A stretch of 64,000 nt of DNA from Levilactobacillus koreensis JCM 16448 (GCF_001435525.1 NZ_AZDP01000112.1:1-64000), one strand, 5' to 3'. Positions 37,381 through 47,127 are shown, counted from the first letter of the stretch. Notes: generated by a model not told the origin, from the sequence alone. Numbers and translations are program-made.

Positions 37381-37418
37381 AAACGAGTCTGGGACTTTTG
37401 TCCCAGACTCGTTTTTTT
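37381..37418 (+). terminator. Terminator after Lec5
   Basis: AAACGAGTCTGGGAC and GTCCCAGACTCGTTT form a perfect stem followed by T residues. A near-identical core occurs at 53430-53455. Confidence 0.9.
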
Positions 37419-37484
37419 ATGGCCTTAATCTGTAGAAGCAGTAAGGGTTCGGTATAACGAGACTTGTTTTAAAGGTTAAAGCGG

Positions 37485-37514
37485 TTGACGTTATAGGGCT
37501 AAACAGAATATAAT
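37485..37514 (+). promoter_or_regulatory. Lec6 promoter
   Basis: TTGACG, an 18-nt spacer and TATAAT (37509-37514): a conventional promoter unlike classes I and II, 222 nt before the start codon. The rest of the interval shows no gene. Confidence 0.6.
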
Positions 37515-37735
37515 TAAACTTGTTTACCGCTATATCCTTTCAGGGGAGTTATCAATTAACTTTTATTGGAATAGTTCCTGATATAAAAGGGACCATAGCA
37601 GCTTAATCACTTGATAACTAGTAAACAATTAAAAATCAAATTAAGGACACTATCTAGTAAATGGATAACTAATTTATCGGGTTACAGATGGGTGCGAGTT
37701 GGATGACGCTTGATCAAGTCGGGGAGGTGTTGCAG

Positions 37736-39904
37736 ATGGGATGGAAAAAACTGTTTTTAGCCGCCGCTGTGGCAATCGCTGGTATTGGCATCGGCCAGCA
37801 GGTAGCGTATGGGCAAACTTGGAGTGCAATGCAAGCGGTAAAAAATGCACCACAGGGGTTGTTGATGGGCGATTATTTTGATACGGATTTTGGGCTCGGA
37901 AATTCGGCACAGGTGTTAGATCCTTCGAAAACCACAGCACCTAATACGCAGGTGGTGCAATTGACTAGTAATGGTGGTCAGATTGGCTGGGTTTGGACGA
38001 ATGACGCAACTAAGATCAATTTAAAACAGAATGCGACTGCGGCCATGTGGATGTACTTTGACGGACAGTCGAGTAGTTCTGGTGACGGGATGGCTTTCGT
38101 AGTACAGAACGATTCGCGCGGGACGGCTGCGCATGCAACGGGATTGGCCGGAGCAAATGTTGGGGGCGAAACCCTAGGGACTTGGGGGACCGACCAAAAC
38201 TACACGTCACCCTCTGCCGATAGCATTGTCAATACGGCTGTTCAGAATAGTTGGGCTATTGAATTTGATACCTATGTTAACAAAAAAATCGATAAGGGAA
38301 CGGTGGCGTCGTCTGCTGGTGCGAACGCCTTTGACGCCGATATGAATAACTATCCCCATATCGCGTCGAACTATCCGGCACAGGCTAGCACCTACCAGAT
38401 GCGGAATGCGGGAACGACTAGCGATCCGGCTTATTACGCGGTGTTGGACCATAAGGGGGCAATAACATCGAATGATTATAAACTGATGACGGATGGCAAT
38501 TGGCATCATTTAACGGTTAAGTGGAATGCGACTAAACAGACTATGACTTATGACTACAACGACAAGGATCCTAAGACTGGCGCACCTTTGACTGGAAAAA
38601 CACAGACAGTTTCAGTCGATCCGAATATCATTGACCCGCAGCACACTGGTTTTGCGCGGTGGGGATTCACCGGGTCAACGGGGACGGCTGTTGAAACCAA
38701 CGCGGTCGACTTTGAGCAGATTCCGGGGATCGTGTCTAGTACCGCGAAGGCCACGCTGACCGATGAGACGCAGGGCCAAGACGTGACTAGCGGGTCCACC
38801 ATCTATTCCGGTGACCATGTGAAGCTGAATTATGAGTTGAACTATGAAAGCGGCTCGCAGAATTGGAAAGATATTTCGGCACGCATTAAGTTGCCAACTA
38901 ATTTGACGTTTGGGGCCGATGAAGCCAATAATATTGGGAGGATTACCTACGCTAACGGGGATACCCAAGCGATTCCGGCAGGTGATCTGAGTGGTCAGAG
39001 CCTGACGACCTTACTCGAGGATGAGTTGTCGGCCGAGAATGATTCGGCTAAAATCACTTTGAATGGGACGGTCGACCATAGCGGGAGCGCCGGCACGGTT
39101 GCGGCGGCGAGCACCGTTAGCAATTTTGTCGGAAGCAACGCCATTGCGACGTCTAACTTGGATGGCTTCAACGTGACCTCAGTGAACTCCAGCATGACGC
39201 TGGCACTCACGGGGGCAAGTAACGCGGACAAGGATGCAGCAACGCCCGCTGAGGCGACGGTTACGGCTAAAGCGACAATTTTAGGCGGCACCGCGACCGA
39301 TGCGACGATTCATCCGGTCGTGAACGGTAAGACGGCCGCTGACGTTAAGATTACGGCTAGCCAGGCCACTAACGGCTTTACGTACACGGTGCCAGTTGAA
39401 AACCTGCAGCCAGGAGTCAATAAGGTGGTGTTGTACCTGACCGATTCGTTGCACGACGTTTCGAATTCGGTGACGGCCAATATTAACTATGTGGCCGGGT
39501 CGCTGGACTTCGGGGATGTTTCAACGGATGTCACGTACGCCGGGAACTTGACGGGTGGTCAGCAGCAGTTGGCCCCGGCTAAGCCATGGTCGGTGAACGT
39601 CGCGGACACTCGCGGGAAGGATAGTTCCTGGAAATTAACGGCCTCGGCAACGCCGCTGGTCGATGGAACCCACACTTTGGCAGGTTCGTTAGTTTATCAA
39701 ACAAACACTGCGACAGCGGCGCAACTACTGGGGTCGACAAGCGTGCTGATTGCTGACCATACCAACTCGGATGGGTCGCTGACACCATTTAATGTGGCTA
39801 GTGACTGGACCGGTAAAACCGGAATCTTCCTCAATGTAAATGGGGGAGCGACCGCTGGTGATTACGAAGGAACTGTTAACTGGACGTTGGTTAACGGTGA
39901 ATAG
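37736..39904 (+). CDS. Lec6: secreted L-type lectin protein with C-terminal WxL domain
   Basis: The 722-residue protein has a signal peptide (1-26, AYG|QTW) and a lectin domain with GDGMAFVVQND and NSWAIEFDT, closing AVETNAVDFEQIPG. Stalk domains have the repeated DETQGQDVTSGSTIYSGD pattern. The WxL domain contains an exact SSWKLTAS and ends VNWTLVNGE. ATG 37736 is chosen because GGGGAGGTG lies 8 nt upstream; the frame extends back to 37688 without a site there. It has its own promoter and terminator. Confidence 0.87.
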   Translation: MGWKKLFLAAAVAIAGIGIGQQVAYGQTWSAMQAVKNAPQGLLMGDYFDTDFGLGNSAQVLDPSKTTAPNTQVVQLTSNGGQIGWVWTNDATKINLKQNATAAMWMYFDGQSSSSGDGMAFVVQNDSRGTAAHATGLAGANVGGETLGTWGTDQNYTSPSADSIVNTAVQNSWAIEFDTYVNKKIDKGTVASSAGANAFDADMNNYPHIASNYPAQASTYQMRNAGTTSDPAYYAVLDHKGAITSNDYKLMTDGNWHHLTVKWNATKQTMTYDYNDKDPKTGAPLTGKTQTVSVDPNIIDPQHTGFARWGFTGSTGTAVETNAVDFEQIPGIVSSTAKATLTDETQGQDVTSGSTIYSGDHVKLNYELNYESGSQNWKDISARIKLPTNLTFGADEANNIGRITYANGDTQAIPAGDLSGQSLTTLLEDELSAENDSAKITLNGTVDHSGSAGTVAAASTVSNFVGSNAIATSNLDGFNVTSVNSSMTLALTGASNADKDAATPAEATVTAKATILGGTATDATIHPVVNGKTAADVKITASQATNGFTYTVPVENLQPGVNKVVLYLTDSLHDVSNSVTANINYVAGSLDFGDVSTDVTYAGNLTGGQQQLAPAKPWSVNVADTRGKDSSWKLTASATPLVDGTHTLAGSLVYQTNTATAAQLLGSTSVLIADHTNSDGSLTPFNVASDWTGKTGIFLNVNGGATAGDYEGTVNWTLVNGE

Positions 39905-39917
39905 AGAACTTAGCAAG

Positions 39918-39953
39918 AAGCGACTGCGGTTGAAGACTGTGGTCGCTCCTTTT
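39918..39953 (+). terminator. Terminator after Lec6
   Basis: AGCGACTGCGGTT pairs imperfectly with ACTGTGGTCGCT and is followed by CCTTTT. Confidence 0.7.
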
Positions 39954-40041
39954 GTACGTCGTAAAATAGCTTATACTGCTAAACGATGGTTTATGAATAT
40001 GCTTATATTTAGCTTATAAATATTGTTATATCAATAATTTT

Positions 40042-40088
40042 CCGTACTATTTTTGGTTTATGTGCTATACTAATCAAAAATAGTACGG
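40042..40088 (+). promoter_or_regulatory. Lec7 promoter inside a 14-bp perfect inverted repeat
   Basis: CCGTACTATTTTTG (40042-40055) and its exact complement CAAAAATAGTACGG (40075-40088) flank 19 bp containing TATACT (40066-40071) in a GTTTATGTGCTATACTA context like the class II promoters. The likely transcript start falls in the right arm, so this should act at the DNA level, for example as an operator overlapping the promoter. Confidence 0.6.
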
Positions 40089-40185
40089 GGTGTTACTATT
40101 ATACGTGATTTAATATAATGCAAATTATAAAAGCGTTATCAGTAATAGTTAACGGTCACACCCCCACCAGGAGAGGAGTAAGAGG

Positions 40186-42441
40186 ATGCTTAAATATTTG
40201 GTTTGTGGGCTAATCGGCCTGGAGATGGGGATTGCTATGGGAGGGCCAGTGAAACCGGCGATGGCGACTGACAAGCCAGATGACCTCACAACAGCGTTGG
40301 AGAAGACACCACAGGGGATCTTAGTAAAAGATTACTTTGATGTGGGAACGTCAGATTTGAGCAGGTCAAAAATTGTGCCATCAAACAATAAATTGTCACC
40401 AAATACAGGAGTTGCTCAAATTACGAATGGTACCTATCAAGTGGGAGCGGTGTGGTCTAAACCTAATCGCAAATTTAATCTTAACCATGATCAGACGTTG
40501 TCTATGTGGCTGTACTTTGGTGACGGACATGAAAATGCTGCTGATGGGATGGCCTTTGTTTTGCAGAATGATTCGCGGGGGAAAGATGCACTGACGAAGT
40601 TTCCTAGTGACCAAAAAAATAAGATTCAAGGAGAAACGCTGGGAGTTTGGGGTGTTGATGATGATAAAACAATAAGCAATTCAGAAACACTTAAAAGTCA
40701 TGTTGCACAGACTGCAATTCAGAATAGTTGGGCGTTAGAGTTTGACACCCATTTAAATATGAATAATGCGTTTGACCAAATTGGAGAAGCTAATTCGTTT
40801 GATTTGAATACAAATAACACACCACTAGCAGGCCCACATATTGCTTCAAATTATCCGGGGAAAGAAGAGACCTATTCCCCTCACACGGCTTTTTCTGAAA
40901 GCTTGTTTGGTTGGATTAAGAACTATGTCTACTATACGTCCATCAATCATCAAGGGATTCTTCCAAATGTGAATGGGGCAGTCAACGGCGACAATCAGCC
41001 TAACTACAATTTTTTAGCAAATGGTCAATGGCATCATGTGACGTTGTCCTATGAGACAGCTTCTAAGGATGCACTTACTGGGAAGATGACATACAGCTTT
41101 GACGACCGACAGCTTAATACGAACGCTGAGAGTCGTAGTGGGATGAGCGCAACGGTCGAACTGGTTAAAAAGAATATTGATCCAGATCATACTGGCTCGG
41201 CACTGTGGGGATTTACAGGGGCCACCGGTGCTTGGGGTGAGAATAATTTAGTCGTTTTTGATCAGATTCCAGACTTAGTCGATAGTGATGTGAAGGCGAC
41301 ACTATCGACTAATGGTAAGCCGGTGGCAGATGGTGGTGTTGTTCCCCATGGTGCTCCCATCCAATTGGATTACAAGCTGCGCTATTTGAATGGGAGCACA
41401 CCTTGGCAAAATATTGTGGCAAAGATTAATTTACCCGAGAAGGTTACGTTTCGGTCGGCAACGATTACTAATGCTGATGGGGGGCAAGATGAGTTACCAA
41501 TGGGGAATACTGATTTTAGTACCAGACAGGTCGCTTATCAGTTAGCCCATACATTATCTGAGAAAAACCCATGGGTTACACTGTCGTTTAAAGGAGAGAC
41601 CCAGACACAAGGTGGTCATGTCCCAGCGGCCGTCAGTGCCTTTAATGGAACAGAAGCCGCCACTCAGGCAACTACGCCAGAATTTACGGTTGACCAGCCA
41701 GAGATATCGCTGAAGCTACAGACGGATACGACGGTTCCTTTGGATAATACGAAACCCCTTGTATTGACTGGCCGTGTCGATTTGGGTAAGTTACAATACC
41801 GTAATTCGGAGCTACGCATGACTAGTAAGCTCAATGGTATCGTACAAGCTGAGCAGCCAATGAGTGATAGTGAGCAGCCGGGAACGTTTAGATATGTGTT
41901 GCCGGCGAATATACTTCACACTGGAGATAACGATCTAGTGCTGACACTCGTGACTGCCGATGGCTTGATATCTCAGCCGCTGAAAATCAGCTTAGAGCCA
42001 TTGGAAAGTGATACGAGTGTCGGTCAAGGACGGGTCCAATTTACCAATACGACTGGTCAGTTGGACTTTATTGAGCAATTGACCGGTCGAGCGCAGGATG
42101 TTTTTGCCCAACCAGGGTTTTCACTGGCCGTATCAGACACACGGCGCAATGGCAGTTGGACATTACAGGCCCAGACAGAGCCGTTAGTTGAGACGCAATC
42201 TAAGCAGAAACTGGCCGGTGAACTTATTTATAAAACAGGTGGGGGAGCTATCCCCTTGACCAATGTTGCCCGACCAATTCTGCAGCATACGAACGCAGGG
42301 ACAGATTCGGTGACAAATGTGACAGATGACTGGCAGAATTCAGCGGAGAAGCAACGCGGATTATTTCTACATTTATCTGGTGGAGCCGTTGCCGGAAACT
42401 ATCAAGGTGAGATCCTCTGGTCGTTATTGGATGCAATCTGA
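40186..42441 (+). CDS. Lec7: secreted L-type lectin protein with C-terminal WxL domain
   Basis: The 751-residue protein is the most divergent of the seven. It has a signal peptide (1-29, KPAMA|TDK) and a lectin domain with ADGMAFVLQND (Ala instead of Gly before Asp), NSWALEFDT and ENNLVVFDQIPD (Asp for Glu). Two stalk domains follow, then a WxL domain with NGSWTLQAQ and ILWSLLDAI at the end. AGGAG lies about 12 nt before ATG 40186. Compared with Lec1-6 the base composition is more AT-rich in the first half, and the promoter sits within an inverted repeat, suggesting separate regulation. Confidence 0.86.
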   Translation: MLKYLVCGLIGLEMGIAMGGPVKPAMATDKPDDLTTALEKTPQGILVKDYFDVGTSDLSRSKIVPSNNKLSPNTGVAQITNGTYQVGAVWSKPNRKFNLNHDQTLSMWLYFGDGHENAADGMAFVLQNDSRGKDALTKFPSDQKNKIQGETLGVWGVDDDKTISNSETLKSHVAQTAIQNSWALEFDTHLNMNNAFDQIGEANSFDLNTNNTPLAGPHIASNYPGKEETYSPHTAFSESLFGWIKNYVYYTSINHQGILPNVNGAVNGDNQPNYNFLANGQWHHVTLSYETASKDALTGKMTYSFDDRQLNTNAESRSGMSATVELVKKNIDPDHTGSALWGFTGATGAWGENNLVVFDQIPDLVDSDVKATLSTNGKPVADGGVVPHGAPIQLDYKLRYLNGSTPWQNIVAKINLPEKVTFRSATITNADGGQDELPMGNTDFSTRQVAYQLAHTLSEKNPWVTLSFKGETQTQGGHVPAAVSAFNGTEAATQATTPEFTVDQPEISLKLQTDTTVPLDNTKPLVLTGRVDLGKLQYRNSELRMTSKLNGIVQAEQPMSDSEQPGTFRYVLPANILHTGDNDLVLTLVTADGLISQPLKISLEPLESDTSVGQGRVQFTNTTGQLDFIEQLTGRAQDVFAQPGFSLAVSDTRRNGSWTLQAQTEPLVETQSKQKLAGELIYKTGGGAIPLTNVARPILQHTNAGTDSVTNVTDDWQNSAEKQRGLFLHLSGGAVAGNYQGEILWSLLDAI

Positions 42442-42460
42442 CAGCTGGGGATAGAACAAA

Positions 42461-42502
42461 AAAGCACCAAACTATTTCTCAAGTTGAACTAGTTCGGTAC
42501 TT
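42461..42502. terminator. Terminator between Lec7 and the phosphatase gene
   Basis: AAAGCACCAAACTA pairs with TAGTTCGGTACTTT with a few mismatches; its position between convergent genes suggests shared use. Confidence 0.55.
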
Positions 42503-42546
42503 TAAATTAAGTGTAGAGAGGCAGTTGATGCTGTAAGTTGAATGGG

Positions 42547-43008
42547 TTACTGGTTCAGAGCATCCAACCAAGCCGGTAGGGCAGCAGCCAATTCCTGATA
42601 GGTGAGCTCGAACTTGTGTGTGTACCAGGGGTCGTCAATGGCGTCACCTTCGCGTCCGGGGAGAATATCTAGGCAGAGCTTGACCTTGTCACGGTCGGCC
42701 GCAGAAGGGGCCATACGCTGTAAATTAGCGACGTTGCTGTGATCCATGGTGATGATGGTGTCGGCCCACTCAAAGTCAGCGGCTGTGATTGGCCGGGAGC
42801 GGTGCTGGCTGGCATCTAGGCCGTGGGCACGCATCGTCTTTAGGGCACCGGGATGGGGATGATTGCCCTCTTCCTCGGGGCTAGTCGCAACGGAAATGGC
42901 AGTGAACTTGTCGGTCAACTGGCGCTTTTCGACCAAGTCATTGAAGATGGCTTCGGCCATTGGGGAACGGCAAATATTGCCGAGACAAACAAAGAGAACG
43001 TGTTGCAT
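42547..43008 (-). CDS. Low-molecular-weight protein-tyrosine phosphatase
   Basis: The 153-residue protein has the active-site loop CLGNICRSP near the N terminus (Cys8 nucleophile, Arg14 phosphate binder, C-x5-R) and the general-acid Asp in DDPWYTHKFE near residue 122. Length and motif order are those of LMW-PTP. In Gram-positives it may counter tyrosine kinases of capsule or exopolysaccharide regulation, but no such locus is in view. GGAGG lies 9 nt before ATG 43008. It is transcribed convergently with the lectin array and divergently from lemA. Confidence 0.92.
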   Translation of the reverse strand: MQHVLFVCLGNICRSPMAEAIFNDLVEKRQLTDKFTAISVATSPEEEGNHPHPGALKTMRAHGLDASQHRSRPITAADFEWADTIITMDHSNVANLQRMAPSAADRDKVKLCLDILPGREGDAIDDPWYTHKFELTYQELAAALPAWLDALNQ

Positions 43009-43112
43009 GGGGGTAACCTCCTAATTAATGGTTAAGCTAGGCGTTGTTACTGGAGTCTAGCTGGACCTTTTGCTATGATGAGTTTACCAGAAAAAATAGG
43101 AGGAGAGCGCAT

Positions 43113-43688
43113 ATGGTAGCAATTATTTTAATCGTTATCGTGGCCTTATTGGTCGTTTGGTATATTAGTTCTTATAACGGCTTGATTCGGACGCGGACCC
43201 ACGTACAAGAATCATGGAGTCAAATTGATGTGCAATTGAAGCGGCGGAATGATTTAATTCCCAACCTGGTGTCGACCACGAAGGGTTACGCCAACTATGA
43301 ACAATCAACGTTAAAAAAGGTGGTTGAACTGCGGAATCAATTAACGGCGATTCCAGCCGGTGACCATCAACAGACCATGGAAGTTTCTAACCAGTTGTCC
43401 ACGACACTGCGGTCATTGTTTGCTCTGTCTGAAAACTATCCAGATTTAAAGGCCAACACACAGTTTACGCAATTAATGGAAGAATTAACTAATACAGAAA
43501 ACAAGATTGCTTACTCGCGGCAACTGTACAACAGCTCCGTGGCCAACTTGACCATGAAGATTCAGTCGTTCCCAAGTAACATCGTTGCTAAGATTCACCA
43601 TTTCCAAGAAAGCGACTACCTGCAGGTTCCTGAAGAGGAAAAGGTGGCGCCTAAAGTCAATTTTGACGATTTCAACCAAGATAAGTAG
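43113..43688 (+). CDS. lemA: LemA family membrane protein
   Basis: The 191-residue protein has a single N-terminal membrane helix ([18 protein letters not shown]) followed by a long helical, coiled-coil-like domain with the family motifs [23 protein letters not shown] and [14 protein letters not shown]. LemA proteins are of uncertain function and are regularly paired with the HtpX protease, as here (8-nt gap). ATG 43113 is chosen because AGGAGG lies 8-9 nt upstream; the open frame begins earlier at 43044. It is co-transcribed with htpX. Confidence 0.93.
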   Translation: MVAIILIVIVALLVVWYISSYNGLIRTRTHVQESWSQIDVQLKRRNDLIPNLVSTTKGYANYEQSTLKKVVELRNQLTAIPAGDHQQTMEVSNQLSTTLRSLFALSENYPDLKANTQFTQLMEELTNTENKIAYSRQLYNSSVANLTMKIQSFPSNIVAKIHHFQESDYLQVPEEEKVAPKVNFDDFNQDK

Positions 43689-43696
43689 GCGATAAC

Positions 43697-44590
43697 ATGT
43701 TGTATGACCAAATAGCCATGAATAAACGGCGGACCGGCTACGTGATGTTCGGCTTCGGCGTCCTGGTCTTGGCCATCGGTGCGGCGCTGGGCTACCTATT
43801 CTGGAACAGTTGGGTGTCTGGCACGGTGATTGCGGCCGTGGTGACGGCGGTATACATGGTCATCATGATCAGTCAGTCGACCAATGTTGTGATGAGTATG
43901 AACCATGCCCGCGAGATCAAGGATGTCCAGCAGGCGCCTCAGCTCTGGCATCTGATCGAAGATATGGCCTTAGTGGCGCAGGTTCCTATGCCACGGGTCT
44001 TTATCATTGAGGATGCCAGTCCCAATGCCTTTGCGACGGGGAATGACCCCAAGCACGCGGCTGTAGCTGTGACCACTGGCATCTTGGACCGGCTCGACCG
44101 AGAAGAACTCGAAGGCGTTATCGGCCACGAAATGTCTCACGTCAGAAACTACGATATTCGCTTACAGACGATTGCCTTGGCGTTGTCTGCGGCAATCGGG
44201 TTACTGGTCAACTTTGCCAGCAACTGGTTCTGGTGGGGCGGTGGCCGCAGTCGAGATGATGATCGAGACTCCGGTGGGAACATCATCGGCATCGTTATCT
44301 CCATTCTGCTCATCATCTTAGCGCCACTGGCCGCTAGTATTGCTCAGATGGCATTGTCACGTAACCGGGAGTACCTGGCCGATGCGTCAAGTGTCGAGCT
44401 GACCCGTAACCCGCAAGGCCTGATCAACGCATTGAAGAAGATCGACGACAGTCAGCCAATGAAAGCCGCCGACCCGAACAGTTCTGCTTTGTATATTAGT
44501 GATCCCTTCAAGAAGCGCCAAAAGTTTGCCGATCTATTTGCCACCCATCCGCCGATTGCCGATCGGATTGCGCGGCTCGAAAAAATGTAA
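43697..44590 (+). CDS. htpX: Membrane zinc metalloprotease HtpX
   Basis: The 297-residue M48 peptidase has two N-terminal membrane segments (about 16-35 and 40-60), the zinc motif HEMSH (His144, Glu145, His148) and the third-ligand region [16 protein letters not shown]. Further membrane segments (about 153-172 and 192-215) flank a Gly/Arg/Asp loop. HtpX degrades misfolded membrane proteins. It lies 8 nt after lemA and forms a lemA-htpX operon. Confidence 0.94.
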   Translation: MLYDQIAMNKRRTGYVMFGFGVLVLAIGAALGYLFWNSWVSGTVIAAVVTAVYMVIMISQSTNVVMSMNHAREIKDVQQAPQLWHLIEDMALVAQVPMPRVFIIEDASPNAFATGNDPKHAAVAVTTGILDRLDREELEGVIGHEMSHVRNYDIRLQTIALALSAAIGLLVNFASNWFWWGGGRSRDDDRDSGGNIIGIVISILLIILAPLAASIAQMALSRNREYLADASSVELTRNPQGLINALKKIDDSQPMKAADPNSSALYISDPFKKRQKFADLFATHPPIADRIARLEKM

Positions 44591-44662
44591 AAAAATAGTG
44601 AGTGACTTACCGACGTTTCGTAGTACAATTAACTTTGAGACTAGGGGAAAGAGTGTAAGAGT

Positions 44663-45448
44663 ATGCGCGGAAATTTTGTCTATTTAAGTTTAGAGCCCGT
44701 GACGAATATGATTTATTCGTTGGGCATTTCACCCGCTGATTTTTTGAACGGTATTCCGGCGATACCCAATCAGCTTCTTTTGTTGAACGATGAGTCCGGT
44801 AACGATGTGGAAATCAATCCGCACACGCGCCTGCAGACCATCACGGGCCAAGCGCAGATTCGCCGCTATCTGCTAGGCAAACACGACCGTGCCGTTAAAT
44901 GGCTAGATTACGCTCACGGTGATGATCTCGACTTTTTATTGCCGGGTGAGATTGCGGAGCTCTTGTATTTGGCGCACATGGAAACGCACATTCGGACACC
45001 ATTTTATGCGAAACTGCAAAATGAGTATGCTTATTTGACGCTTCGCGATGGGTTTTACAAGACGTATTACCGGCACTTGGGGGATTTTGACCACGTGTTG
45101 GAAGTTAGTATCAAGCGGCATCTACGCGCGATTCACAACAATCGGTGGGTCTTTGCCCGGCCGTTAGCCATCAGTGACATTCCCCATGAGATTCTTTTGC
45201 AGTTAACGCAGGGACTTCTTGATGGGATGATCATTGCTTTTGACCAATTAGTCGAGCGACACCGCATCTACGTGATTCCGGTACGGGCGGTCACTCATCC
45301 TGAGCGGCAAGCCACCTGGTACACCCAAGAAGAGGTTTACGCCGATTCACGGGAAGTTGCGAGCTTACGCTATGATCTGACAACGCGTGAATGGGCCTTG
45401 AGCATTCATGATAATCAAGTATTTAGTGATGTAGCAGATTTAATTTAA
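44663..45448 (+). CDS. Conserved protein of unknown function
   Basis: The 261-residue soluble protein has no recognised domain. It starts MRGNFVYLSLEPVTNMIYSLGISPADFLNGIPAIPN, has a middle DDLDFLLPGEIAELLYLAHMETHIRTPFYAKLQNEYAYLTLRDGFYKTYYR and a C-terminal beta-rich part (WYTQEEVYADSREVASLRYDLTTREWALSIHDNQ). There is no signal peptide or membrane segment. GGGAAAG lies about 12 nt before ATG 44663. It stands alone between htpX and murF. Base composition is like its neighbours, suggesting a resident gene. Confidence 0.75.
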   Translation: MRGNFVYLSLEPVTNMIYSLGISPADFLNGIPAIPNQLLLLNDESGNDVEINPHTRLQTITGQAQIRRYLLGKHDRAVKWLDYAHGDDLDFLLPGEIAELLYLAHMETHIRTPFYAKLQNEYAYLTLRDGFYKTYYRHLGDFDHVLEVSIKRHLRAIHNNRWVFARPLAISDIPHEILLQLTQGLLDGMIIAFDQLVERHRIYVIPVRAVTHPERQATWYTQEEVYADSREVASLRYDLTTREWALSIHDNQVFSDVADLI

Positions 45449-45690
45449 TATAAGTCACCGAGCTGTGGGCGTTTCTACTACTGGTAGGGATGACCATGGC
45501 TTTTTTAGTGGTTGCGAGTGGTCACGCGACGCAGTTTTTCCGGTGGATTTAAGAATGACATCGGCAATCCATGGTATAATAAAAAACAGAATTTATTTGG
45601 CAGTCATCATTCGGTCGACTAATCGGGTGGTGGCCCAACTTGAAACCGGGCGTTACCATGAGGGTCGCCCGTAAATTAGGAGCAGAAAAC

Positions 45691-47076
45691 ATGAAGATGC
45701 AGCTTGCTGAAATTGCTCATGCAGTGGGAGCAATCAATGATTTTGAACAATGGAGCGATGTCAGCGTGACTAGTGTTGCGTTTGACAGTCGGCACCTCCA
45801 GCCGGGGGGGCTCTTTATTCCGTTGACTGGCGAACAAGATGGTCACCAGTTTATTCAATCGGCGATCGACCACGGCGCCGCGGCCACGTTGTGGGCCCGC
45901 GACTTAGCGACGGCACCGGCAGATTTTCCGGTGATTCAGGTCGCTGATTCGTTAAAGGCGCTGCAAGCCTTAGCGCAGTACTATTTAACTAAAATTAATC
46001 CGCGGGTCGTTGCCATTACGGGGAGCAATGGGAAGACCACCACGAAAGATATGATTGCCGCCGTTTTAGCCACCCAGTTTAACGTGACGAAGACCCATGC
46101 CAACTTCAACAATGAAATTGGTGTGCCAATGACGGTCTTGTCCATGGAACCGAACACAGAGATGTTGGTCGTTGAAATGGGGATGGATCGGCCTGGTCAA
46201 CTAGACTTCTTGAGTAAGCTGGTGCGACCAGACCTTGCTGTCGTGACCATGATTGGGGAAGCCCACATTGAATTCTTCGGGACGCGGGATAAGATTGCGG
46301 ACGCTAAGTTTGAGATCACCCATGGCCTGAGTGACGACGGAATCTTCGTTTACAACGGAGATGAACCGTTACTTCGCGAACGGGCCACGGCATTGAGCCA
46401 ACAACGGCTCACGTTCGGTCAACATGACGATAACGATTTGTTTGCGACCAACGTAGCCGGTACGGCGACCGAGACGAGCTTTAGTACCAATGAGTGGCCA
46501 GAGATTACCTTTACGATTCCGATGATTGGGACCTATAACGTCAACAATGCCTTGGCAGCGCTGACGGTGGCTAATGCTTATCGAATCAGACCCGAAAGTG
46601 CCAAACGAGCCTTGGCGACTGTGCCCCTGACCGAGAACCGCGCGGAATGGGTCAAGAGTAATACCGGTGCTGCCATTTTAAGTGATGTCTATAATTCCAA
46701 CCCGACGGCCGTCAAGGAGGTTCTGGCGGCCTTCTCTAAGACGCCAGTGACTGGTAAGCGCTACGTGGTGTTAGGAGATATGTTGGAATTGGGCGATCAA
46801 GCCGATGCCATGCACGCCGGATTAGCCAGTGCAATCGACCCGATGAAGATCAGTCACGTCTATCTGGTCGGTCCGCACATGCTGGCCTTGCAAGCCGCCT
46901 TGGCCAAGCAGGCACCGGACTTGCCCGTGTCTCATTTTGCCACGGATGACCTGGTAACGCTTACGGCAGATTTACAGGGTCAACTTTCTGCAGGTGACCA
47001 AATTTTATTAAAGGGGTCCCACGGGATTCATTTAGAGCAAGTTTTAGCGGCATTACAGGATTCTTCTGAAAATTAA
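45691..47076 (+). CDS. murF: UDP-N-acetylmuramoyl-tripeptide--D-alanyl-D-alanine ligase
   Basis: The 461-residue Mur ligase adds D-Ala-D-Ala to the UDP-MurNAc-tripeptide. The N-terminal domain has VTSVAFDSRHLQPGGLFIPLTGEQDGHQF, the ATP-binding loop is ITGSNGKTTTKD (about 112-123), the central HANFNNEIGVPMT segment is diagnostic of MurF, and the C-terminal domain contains DVYNSNPTAVKEVL. ATG 45691 follows TAGGAGC; the open frame begins earlier at 45640 without a site. A TATAAT near 45567 may be its promoter. alr, which supplies D-Ala, lies 4 kb downstream. Confidence 0.95.
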   Translation: MKMQLAEIAHAVGAINDFEQWSDVSVTSVAFDSRHLQPGGLFIPLTGEQDGHQFIQSAIDHGAAATLWARDLATAPADFPVIQVADSLKALQALAQYYLTKINPRVVAITGSNGKTTTKDMIAAVLATQFNVTKTHANFNNEIGVPMTVLSMEPNTEMLVVEMGMDRPGQLDFLSKLVRPDLAVVTMIGEAHIEFFGTRDKIADAKFEITHGLSDDGIFVYNGDEPLLRERATALSQQRLTFGQHDDNDLFATNVAGTATETSFSTNEWPEITFTIPMIGTYNVNNALAALTVANAYRIRPESAKRALATVPLTENRAEWVKSNTGAAILSDVYNSNPTAVKEVLAAFSKTPVTGKRYVVLGDMLELGDQADAMHAGLASAIDPMKISHVYLVGPHMLALQAALAKQAPDLPVSHFATDDLVTLTADLQGQLSAGDQILLKGSHGIHLEQVLAALQDSSEN

Positions 47077-47080
47077 GATG

Positions 47081-47127
47081 AAAACAAAGCAATTTCCACG
47101 AGTCGTGGGAGTTGCTTATTTTGTTTT
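47081..47127 (+). terminator. Terminator after murF
   Basis: AAAACAAAGCAA and the facing TTGCTTATTTTGTTTT form a long stem around CCACGAGTCGTGG. Confidence 0.75.

Noticed and set aside
40042-40088. Invertible, phase-variable promoter before Lec7
   Set aside because: Only 19 bp lie between the repeats, too short for known invertible promoter switches, and there is no recombinase gene nearby; an operator is more likely.
22185-42441. Sortase as the anchoring enzyme for the lectin proteins
   Set aside because: None of the seven lectin proteins carries an LPXTG-like motif with membrane tail; all end in a WxL domain.
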